A stretch of DNA of 64,000 bases from assembly GCF_014196205.1 (NCBI RefSeq), contig NZ_JACIDE010000006.1, forward strand, positions 35,694 through 99,693, read 5' to 3'. Source of the stretch: Anoxybacteroides voinovskiense. GTDB taxonomy: Bacteria; Bacillota; Bacilli; Bacillales; Anoxybacillaceae. A model generated the notes under the pieces. The model worked only from the letters and a program-made list of their open reading frames with translations. It was not told the origin of the DNA and ran no database searches. This document shows positions 58,397 through 64,000 of the stretch, in pieces; the stretch's first letter is position 1; each line of letters starts with the position of its first letter. The translations under genes and the position numbers were made by a program.

Positions 58397-59224
58397 ATGG
58401 TTAATCTCACGTTTATTCGTGAATTAATCCGGCGGTTTCAAGAAGACGAAGTATCGCGGTTGTCAGCGGAGTTAGCGTACTTTTTCCTTCTTTCCCTCTT
58501 TCCGTTTTTAATTTTTCTATTGACGCTACTAGCGTATTTGCCGATTCCGCACGAAGATGTGCTTACCATCGTCCGGCAGTATGCACCGAAAGAAGCGATT
58601 GATCTCATTGAAACGAACATTCATTATGTGATGAATCATCAAAACGGCAAGCTACTGTCATTAGGGATTATTGGCGCGATATGGTCGGCGTCTAACGGCA
58701 TTGATGCGATTGTTCGTGCGCTAAACCGCGCGTATGATGTAGAAGAAAGCCGGTCGTTTCTCGTCGCACGCGGGATGTCGATTGTCCTGACGTTTGGGAT
58801 GATGCTTGTCATTGTCGTGGCACTACTCGTTCCTGTGTTCGGCAAGGCGATCGGGCTTTTTTTATCGTCGGTATTAGGCGTTTCTTCCGTTTTTTTGGCA
58901 CTTTGGGATACGTTGCGTTGGACGGTCAGTGCCCTTATTTTATTTATCGTATTTACGGCATTGTATTACTTTGCGCCAAATAAAGAGCTCCATTGTAAAG
59001 AGGTGTATGTCGGTGCTCTTTTTGCCACGGTCGGTTGGATTGCGACATCGCTTGCGTTTTCTTATTACGTCGGGACGTTTGCGAGTTATACGTCGATGTA
59101 TGGAAGTCTCGGTGGAATTATCATTTTACTCATTTGGTTTTATTTATCGGGCATGATTATCGTGCTTGGCGGGGAGTTAAATGCGATTTTTGCTTGCCGG
59201 CGCGAAGGACGAAAACGAGGATAA
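58397..59224 (+). CDS. yfkH: YihY/BrkB-family membrane protein YfkH
   Basis: 275 residues from the ATG at 58397 (GTG immediately before), behind GGGGGG. Six membrane helices. FQEDEVSRLSAELAYFFLLSLFPFLIFLLTLL is the conserved first part, SLGIIGAIWSASNGIDAIVRALNRAYDVEESR the central motif, and YTSMYGSLGGIIILLIWFYLSGMIIVLGGELNA the end. The family was once mislabelled ribonuclease BN. Its function is unknown. Confidence 0.9.
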   Translation: MVNLTFIRELIRRFQEDEVSRLSAELAYFFLLSLFPFLIFLLTLLAYLPIPHEDVLTIVRQYAPKEAIDLIETNIHYVMNHQNGKLLSLGIIGAIWSASNGIDAIVRALNRAYDVEESRSFLVARGMSIVLTFGMMLVIVVALLVPVFGKAIGLFLSSVLGVSSVFLALWDTLRWTVSALILFIVFTALYYFAPNKELHCKEVYVGALFATVGWIATSLAFSYYVGTFASYTSMYGSLGGIIILLIWFYLSGMIIVLGGELNAIFACRREGRKRG

Positions 59225-59279
59225 ATGTGAGGAAAAGGGGGATATTAATCGGTGTAGCCGGTTAGAGGAGGGGTTAAGG

Positions 59280-59384
59280 ATGACGAAAAAAACAAAAAAA
59301 GATGGCGGAACAAAGCAAAAAGGAAAGCATAAGCCAACGCATAAAACAAGCGGTAGTGCGAACGGACAAAACGGATATCATTAA
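59280..59384 (+). CDS. Very small basic protein, 34 residues
   Basis: The ATG at 59280 has GAGGAGGGG six bases upstream and a strong terminator directly after the stop. MTKKTKKDGGTKQKG at the start and KTSGSANGQNGYH at the end show a composition of Lys, Gly, Thr, Asn and His, without hydrophobic core. Such composition recalls minor small acid-soluble spore proteins, but I cannot match it to a named one. It is 55 bases after yfkH. Confidence 0.6.
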   Translation: MTKKTKKDGGTKQKGKHKPTHKTSGSANGQNGYH

Positions 59385-59390
59385 AAAAAG

Positions 59391-59418
59391 AAAGGCTGTC
59401 GCCCCCGACAGCCTTTTA
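59391..59418. terminator. Bidirectional terminator
   Basis: AAGGCTGTCG and CGACAGCCTT form a perfect 10-bp stem with a CCCC loop, with A-rich left and T-rich right flanks. It separates the small basic gene from the convergent BH0509-like gene, whose stop overlaps it. Confidence 0.92.
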
Positions 59419-59562
59419 TTCTGCAATTTCTTCGTAATGATAATATGTTTGGTTGTAAATATGTTCGATTTCTGCATCGGTCATGTACACAAGCTGCTCT
59501 CTCGTCATTCCTTTTACTTTCTCGATAAACTCAATCATATTTTTCCGTTCCGCTCTGCTCAT
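59416..59562 (-). CDS. BH0509-family small protein
   Basis: 48 residues: starts MSRAERKNMIEFIEKVKG, continues MTREQLVYMTDAEIEHIYNQ and ends YYHYEEIAE. The ATG at 59562 has AAAGGAGCG at a proper distance. It matches my recollection of the BH0509 family, small proteins of unknown function found in Bacillaceae. It has its own promoter (59645-59616) and a palindrome in its leader. Confidence 0.75.
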   Translation of the reverse strand: MSRAERKNMIEFIEKVKGMTREQLVYMTDAEIEHIYNQTYYHYEEIAE

Positions 59563-59581
59563 CGTTTTTCGCTCCTTTGTT

Positions 59582-59645
59582 CTGTTTTAAAACAGTTTAT
59601 TTATTTGTTATTTGTATTATATAACAGTGCGAAAAAATCGGTCAA
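59582..59645 (-). promoter_or_regulatory. Promoter and leader palindrome of the BH0509-like gene
   Basis: On the minus strand TTGACC (59645-59640) and TATAAT (59621-59616) are 18 bases apart. CTGTTTTAAAACAG, a perfect 14-base palindrome at 59582-59595, lies between the promoter and the ribosome-binding site and may be an operator. Confidence 0.6.
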
Positions 59646-59681
59646 CACTTTTTTTAAAAAATAGGCAAAAAAAATGGAAGG

Positions 59682-60821
59682 CTACTTTGCAGCAACCTCC
59701 GTCCGTTTGTTATAAAACAGCGCGACTGAAACGAAGAAAAGAAGAGAACTAATGGTGAGAAAAAAGCTCCCGTGTGGTTCGTATTGAAGCATCATGCCGA
59801 TGAAAAGCGGGCCAAACATGCTGCCGACGCTATAAAGAATGCCAGAAAGCAAATTGCCCGTCGGCAATAGATGTTTCGGAAGCAAATCTGCCATATACGT
59901 AATTCCAAGCGAGAAAAGGGAGCCGACAAACATCCCAGCAACAAAAAAGCAAAGGAATAAACCCGCAGAGTGAAGAAAAAACAGGGCACTGATAAAACTT
60001 GCTGTCCCAATCCATAGCGAAACAATAAGCACACGCTTTCGATAAAAATGATCGCTTAGCATGCCAAGTGGCAGTTGAAACAAAATGCTGCCGATCGAAA
60101 AAGCAGGCAACAATGAAGCCACCTGTTGCACCGATAAATGTTCACGAAGTGCATATACTGGAAAAATGCCGTGAATGGCAGCCTCTAAAAATCCGTAAGT
60201 AAATGGGAGCAACAGCGCTGCCCACGCATATTTCCACGTTTCCGAAAAACGATGTGTTGCGCTTTTCGGGGCGTCTTTTGTTGGTTCTGGCCGTTCGTTT
60301 CGCAACAAAAACACCATCGCCCAGCTAACTAAACTAAGCAATGAAGAAACGAAAAACGGCAGCGCTTCCTGTTTTTCGACGAGCGACGCAACCATCGGTC
60401 CGATGGCAAATCCGATGCCAAAAGATAACCCATAGAGCGACACGTTTCGCCCGCGGCGATGGGGAAGAGAAAAATCGGTAATCCACGTTTGGACGGCAAA
60501 ATGAAGCATATGGTCCCCGATTCCGATGACGAAACGCAAGAAAAACCAAAACAAAAACGACTCCCATAGTGGAAAAAGGGCGAGCGATAATAGTACAATA
60601 AAACCACCTAGTATAATCATGGGCTTGTATCCATATTTTCGTAACGGTTTTTCCATAAACGGGGAAACGAGCAAAATGCCGATATACATCGCTGTCGCAT
60701 GCACCCCATTGATGGAAGAAGAAACACCATGTTTCTCTAATAAAATTGAAATTAGTGGAAGAAGCATCCCTTGCGATAACCCAGAAATGGCGACAACGCT
60801 AACTAAAATGAACAGCCGCAT
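59682..60821 (-). CDS. yfkF: Major facilitator superfamily transporter (YfkF-like)
   Basis: 379 residues with 12 predicted helices. The N-terminal half shows the FMEKPLRKYGYKPMIILGGF loop 2-3 motif (a variant of GxxxDRxGRR), and the second half LPLGMLSDHFYRKRVLI. Position in the yfk block points to YfkF. Substrate unknown; likely proton-linked export. Confidence 0.85.
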   Translation of the reverse strand: MRLFILVSVVAISGLSQGMLLPLISILLEKHGVSSSINGVHATAMYIGILLVSPFMEKPLRKYGYKPMIILGGFIVLLSLALFPLWESFLFWFFLRFVIGIGDHMLHFAVQTWITDFSLPHRRGRNVSLYGLSFGIGFAIGPMVASLVEKQEALPFFVSSLLSLVSWAMVFLLRNERPEPTKDAPKSATHRFSETWKYAWAALLLPFTYGFLEAAIHGIFPVYALREHLSVQQVASLLPAFSIGSILFQLPLGMLSDHFYRKRVLIVSLWIGTASFISALFFLHSAGLFLCFFVAGMFVGSLFSLGITYMADLLPKHLLPTGNLLSGILYSVGSMFGPLFIGMMLQYEPHGSFFLTISSLLFFVSVALFYNKRTEVAAK

Positions 60822-60907
60822 AACGAATTCCCCCGTTTGTTAAAAGTGCATCGATTATCATCGTACATAGTTCATGGAAGAAAGACAAGCAAAAAGAGGT
60901 GAGCGAT

Positions 60908-61312
60908 ATGGAATTTACAATGAAAGAAATTGGCTTTCGGACAACGTTCGAATATGGGGAGTTGCACGTAGCTGGTGATGAAGCACACGGTTTCCGACCG
61001 TATCAGTTGCTCGTTTCCTCGGTTGCGGTGTGCAGCGGTGGGGTGCTAAGAAAAATATTAGAAAAAAAGCGGCTTCCTGTACAAAACATGACGATTCATG
61101 CCAACGTGACGCGCAATGAGCGAGAGGCAAATCGCGTCGAAGCAATTCACCTTCATTTCGTGCTCGAAGGAGAAGAGCTAACGGAAGAAAAAGTAGCAAA
61201 ATCGCTAGAAGTCACACGGAAAAATTGTCCGATCGTTCGGTCGGTCGAGGGATGCATTCGTATTACGGAAACATTTGAAATTAAAAAGGGGTTGGAGAAT
61301 AACGATGAATAA
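60908..61312 (+). CDS. OsmC family protein
   Basis: 134 residues from the ATG at 60908, after AGAGGTG; GTG at 60899 is an alternative. HGFRPYQLLVSSVAVCSGGVLRKILEKK and the later VTRKNCPIVRSVEG give the two conserved Cys of OsmC/YhfA proteins. They reduce organic peroxides or handle other thiol-reactive compounds. The stop overlaps the yfkE start by 8 bases, so the two are coupled. Confidence 0.88.
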   Translation: MEFTMKEIGFRTTFEYGELHVAGDEAHGFRPYQLLVSSVAVCSGGVLRKILEKKRLPVQNMTIHANVTRNEREANRVEAIHLHFVLEGEELTEEKVAKSLEVTRKNCPIVRSVEGCIRITETFEIKKGLENNDE

Positions 61313-62357
61313 AGTGTTTGCGCTGCTCGTTTTAGCTGGTGTTCCACTTTCTATCATTGGAGGTCTTTTTCATTGGCCTTCCGTCGTCATGTTTGCGGTA
61401 TATTGCGTGACGATTATTGCATTGGCAAGCTATATGGGAAGAGCGACGGAAAGTTTAGCCATCGTTGCTGGCCCACGCGTTGGCGGATTGTTAAACGCCA
61501 CGTTTGGCAACGCGGTAGAGCTTATCATTTCCGTTTTTGCGCTAAAAGCAGGACTTGTCGGAGTCGTCTTAGCCTCGCTTACCGGTTCAGTATTAGGAAA
61601 CTTACTATTAGTCGCCGGACTATCGTTTTTCGTCGGCGGACTTAAATATAAACGCCAAGAATTTAACGTCTATGATGCTCGCCATAACGCAGGATTGTTA
61701 ACGTTTGCGATTTTAGTTGCGTTTGTCATTCCGGAAGTGTTTTCTTTACATATGTCAGAGGCAGAAACGTTGTCGCTTAGTATCGGCATCTCTGTCATTA
61801 TGATCATTTTGTATGTAGCCGCGCTTTATTTTAAATTAGTGACGCACCGCGGGGTATACCAACATAAATCAGACGAAGTAGAAGAGCATGAAGAACCGGA
61901 ATGGGGAAAAGGAAAAGCGATTGCGATTTTAGCACTTTCGACGCTTGCTGTTGCGTACATTTCGGAAAAGCTTGTACATACGTTCGAAACGGTTGCCGAG
62001 TCGTTTGGCTGGAGCGAGTTGTTTATCGGGATTATCATCGTCGCCATCGTCGGCAACGCGGCAGAACATGCTTCTGCAGTCATTATGGCGTATAAAAACA
62101 AAATGAATGTCGCGGTAGAAATTGCGATTGGCTCGACGCTGCAAATTGCGATGTTTGTCGCCCCTGTTTTAGTGCTCGTTTCGCTTCTCTTTCCGACGAG
62201 CATGGCGCTAGTGTTCTCGCTTCCGGAGTTAGCGGCGATGGCGACATCGGTCTTGCTTATGATCGTTCTTTCGAATGATGGCGACACGAACTGGTTTGAA
62301 GGAGCAACGTTACTGGCGGCATATACAATTATGGGTATTGGTTTTTATTTGCTGTAA
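61305..62357 (+). CDS. yfkE: Ca2+/H+ antiporter YfkE (CAX family)
   Basis: 350 residues from the ATG at 61305 behind TTGGAG, overlapping the OsmC gene. It has about 11 helices in two halves. GLLNATFGNAVELIISVFALKAG (about 62-84) and IVAIVGNAAEHASAVIMAYKNKM (about 245-268) are the two alpha-repeats with the GNxxE cation-binding residues. A His/Glu-rich loop (HKSDEVEEHEEPE) lies between the halves. The B. subtilis YfkE structure is known as a Ca2+/H+ exchanger. Confidence 0.94.
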   Translation: MNKVFALLVLAGVPLSIIGGLFHWPSVVMFAVYCVTIIALASYMGRATESLAIVAGPRVGGLLNATFGNAVELIISVFALKAGLVGVVLASLTGSVLGNLLLVAGLSFFVGGLKYKRQEFNVYDARHNAGLLTFAILVAFVIPEVFSLHMSEAETLSLSIGISVIMIILYVAALYFKLVTHRGVYQHKSDEVEEHEEPEWGKGKAIAILALSTLAVAYISEKLVHTFETVAESFGWSELFIGIIIVAIVGNAAEHASAVIMAYKNKMNVAVEIAIGSTLQIAMFVAPVLVLVSLLFPTSMALVFSLPELAAMATSVLLMIVLSNDGDTNWFEGATLLAAYTIMGIGFYLL

Positions 62358-62359
62358 AA

Positions 62360-62393
62360 AAGAGGACTCTGTCAGACGGCAGAGTCCTTTTCC
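62360..62393 (+). terminator. Terminator of the OsmC-yfkE operon
   Basis: AGGACTCTG and CAGAGTCCT pair around eight bases and are followed by TTTTCC. Confidence 0.88.
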
Positions 62394-62553
62394 TATTATA
62401 AAAAATAGGAGGAAAAACAGCACATGTGTATATAGTATATCATGTTATTAGAAAATTTCAAATATTAAAATAAAAATATTATGTATTCTCGATGGATAAA
62501 TGCGCTTTTTTTGAAAAAAATAACGAGGAAAGCAATAGAAAGGAGTAGATGCA

Positions 62554-63318
62554 ATGAGAAAATGGTTTCTTGCTTGCGCGATAAGTTTGTTCGTCGCTTA
62601 TTCTCCAGCGCTAGCTATTGCAGCGACGCCTGTCGACATTTCAAAAGAAAATACGTATCCAAATCCGACACAAGATTTGCCGTACTTGCAGCCGAGCCCG
62701 TTCGCCAAACAACTAATTGAAACGGCGAACGTCAAAATTGAAAATCCTGAACTTATTCGATTGTTAAACGAGTCATCGGTATCTAGCACCCCGTTTGCGC
62801 TCGGCTATCGGGCAACGATTTATTTAGGGCAGTGGCCGTTGAACTATCAATCGTTAGAAACATCGACGAATTGGGAATATCAAAAAGTGAATACGAACTT
62901 TTTAGACAATCGCGGCGGCAATACTGCGCAAAAGCTGTATTATAAACAAGAAATGCAAAAACATATCCGCGGCGGGCTAACAGCGCCAGTGCCAAACGAA
63001 GAAGCAGTGAAAAAAATGATGCTCCTTACGGCGATGAAAAAAACGAATTTACCGCTATCATTTAGCACCGTCATCGGCATTGGCACGAAAAAAGATCAGC
63101 CGTATCAAGTGCCTGTCAAAAAGCTCGGCTATTTGTATGCGTTTAGTCCGGCGGTCAATGAAAAAGGAAAAGTGACGTACGGGGAAGTATACATCGTACT
63201 AAAAGGAAATAAAAAGAAAATTGTCGTCAAAAACGTGATGACACAAGGCGTCGGTGCATGGATTCCGGTGCAAGACCGGCTGTCGTTTTTGTATATTATA
63301 AGCGATCAGCCACGATAA
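62554..63318 (+). CDS. yfkD: YfkD-like exported protein
   Basis: 254 residues with AAAGGAG upstream. A signal peptide spans about 1-23, ending ALAIAA. The mature part begins TPVDISKENTYPNPTQDLPYLQPS and includes LGYRATIYLGQWPLNYQS and GVGAWIPVQDRLSFLYI near the end. It matches the YfkD family by position and pattern. Function unknown; the family occurs in spore formers. Confidence 0.85.
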   Translation: MRKWFLACAISLFVAYSPALAIAATPVDISKENTYPNPTQDLPYLQPSPFAKQLIETANVKIENPELIRLLNESSVSSTPFALGYRATIYLGQWPLNYQSLETSTNWEYQKVNTNFLDNRGGNTAQKLYYKQEMQKHIRGGLTAPVPNEEAVKKMMLLTAMKKTNLPLSFSTVIGIGTKKDQPYQVPVKKLGYLYAFSPAVNEKGKVTYGEVYIVLKGNKKKIVVKNVMTQGVGAWIPVQDRLSFLYIISDQPR

Positions 63319-63350
63319 AACGTCAAGGCAAGCTGCCTTGACGTTTATTT
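63318..63350. terminator. Convergent terminator between yfkD and yfkA
   Basis: AAACGTCAAGGCA and TGCCTTGACGTTT form a perfect 13-bp stem with an AGC loop. It serves yfkD and, on the other strand, overlaps the end of the radical SAM gene. Confidence 0.9.
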
Positions 63351-64000
63351 CGTCAGATGCGTTTTCCGTGTCGTAAAATCAACGGTTGGATAATAAATGT
63401 TTTTGACGAGCACATTTGGTCCTAGACATTGCACGGAAGGACAGTGGCAGTTTAATTGCTTAGCGAGCGGCGAGCGCATCCATTTTTCGTACGCTTCTAG
63501 CAACGTATCGTGCTGGATGTTGCCAAGCGACGGCTCATCGCCGAAATCGGTTACGATGATTTCCCCTGTGAAAATGTTGACATTTAGCCGGGAACGCCCA
63601 TCGGGGTCGTTGCGCACGGTGACGTTTTTGCTTTCGTATAGCCGTTTTAACAAGGCAAGGTCTTCTTCGTTGTCGCTGCACGGATAAAACGGAAGCGTGC
63701 CAAACAGCATCCAGACGTTTTCATCGCGGACGTCTAGCAAATGATGAATCGCTGCTCGAAGTTCAGAAAGGCTGACCGTTTCAAGTGCACTTGCAAAATC
63801 GCTCGCATACATCGGATGCACTTCATGCCGCTTACAGTGCATTTCTTCGACAATTTGTCGATGAATCGTTTCTAAATGTGGCAATGTTCGTTTATTAATC
63901 ATCGTTTCTGCAGAAACAAACACTCCCATTTTGGAAAGTACTTTCGCGTTTTCAATCATTCGGAAAAAATACGCTTCCCGTTGTTTTCGGCTCGGCTTTT
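63345..64000 (-). CDS. yfkA: Radical SAM protein YfkA/YfkB-type, C-terminal part
   Basis: The frame is open through the window edge: upstream of the ATG at 63959 it continues KPSRKQREAYFFR, so that ATG is internal. The visible 218 residues are the C-terminal portion. It has WMLFGTLPFYPCSDNEEDLALL, SRLNVNIFTGEIIVTDFGDEPSLGNI and a final Cys cluster LNCHCPSVQCLGPN, typical of SPASM-like auxiliary cluster regions. The radical SAM CxxxCxxC motif must lie beyond the window. Product unknown. Confidence 0.85.
   Translation of the reverse strand, partial: KPSRKQREAYFFRMIENAKVLSKMGVFVSAETMINKRTLPHLETIHRQIVEEMHCKRHEVHPMYASDFASALETVSLSELRAAIHHLLDVRDENVWMLFGTLPFYPCSDNEEDLALLKRLYESKNVTVRNDPDGRSRLNVNIFTGEIIVTDFGDEPSLGNIQHDTLLEAYEKWMRSPLAKQLNCHCPSVQCLGPNVLVKNIYYPTVDFTTRKTHLTK

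Noticed and set aside
63345-63959. Treating the radical SAM gene as complete from the ATG at 63959
   Set aside because: The frame stays open to the window edge and the radical SAM motif is missing, so the ATG is internal.

Overview
The window looks like a chromosomal segment of a thermophilic, endospore-forming Bacillaceae of the Anoxybacillus/Geobacillus type. The evidence is gene content and order: a HutP-controlled hut operon, the bacillithiol pair yojF-bshB2, a stand-alone bacterial nitric oxide synthase, the cysH-cysP-sat-cysC sulfate operon behind a SAM riboswitch, and a block matching the Bacillus subtilis yfkK-J-H-F-E-D-A neighbourhood. Many genes use GTG or TTG starts with strong GGAGG sites. 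I ran no database search; names come from recognisable motifs, length and context.

Layout. 1-6.2 kb: the start of a 24-residue coiled-coil repeat protein, small membrane and lipoprotein genes, a CoA-disulfide reductase/rhodanese fusion, a second rhodanese-fold protein behind a CsoR/CstR-like operator, an HtrA protease, DUF962 and RDD proteins. 6.5-13.4 kb: an amino-acid permease, nitric oxide synthase, DUF2935, a chemoreceptor, and thiC under a TPP riboswitch. 13.5-18.9 kb (minus): a five-gene molybdenum hydroxylase operon of the xanthine dehydrogenase (Puc) type. 19.1-23.2 kb (plus): nirB-nirD-sumT/hemD for nitrite reduction and its siroheme. The two operons are divergent and the gap holds two perfect Fnr-type boxes. 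23.3-27.0 kb (minus): a MASE3-PAS-GGDEF-EAL protein and an SPFH/ribbon-helix-helix pair. 27.1-28.5 kb: D-serine dehydratase.

28.7-36.2 kb: a c-di-GMP-I riboswitch with its own terminator, then DUF192, Flp pilin and a full Tad pilus assembly set. A second membrane-bound PAS/degenerate-GGDEF/EAL protein sits at 45-47.4 kb. The window therefore encodes two c-di-GMP enzymes and one c-di-GMP-sensing target operon. 36.3-42.3 kb: hutPHUIG with its HutP-dependent attenuator. 42.4-50.7 kb: TerC, a truncated glycolate oxidase GlcF remnant, a foldback element, an NlpC/P60 hydrolase, the EAL protein, sirC, bshB2-yojF, an arginase-fold protein and acylphosphatase. 50.8-56.3 kb (minus): cysH-cysP-sat-cysC-sumT-sirB. 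56.4-64 kb: a peptidoglycan amidase and the yfk block, including two very small genes.

Most promising leads: (1) the c-di-GMP riboswitch/Tad operon, where ten bases at the aptamer 3' end are exactly complementary to the upper terminator hairpin; (2) two tandem structured elements with a conserved internal loop at the end of the Mo-hydroxylase operon; (3) the paired Fnr promoters; (4) an orphan IS200/IS605-type (omega-RNA-like) end between sirB and sumT; (5) a 136-bp nested foldback element. No rRNA, tRNA, CRISPR array or intact transposase was found.
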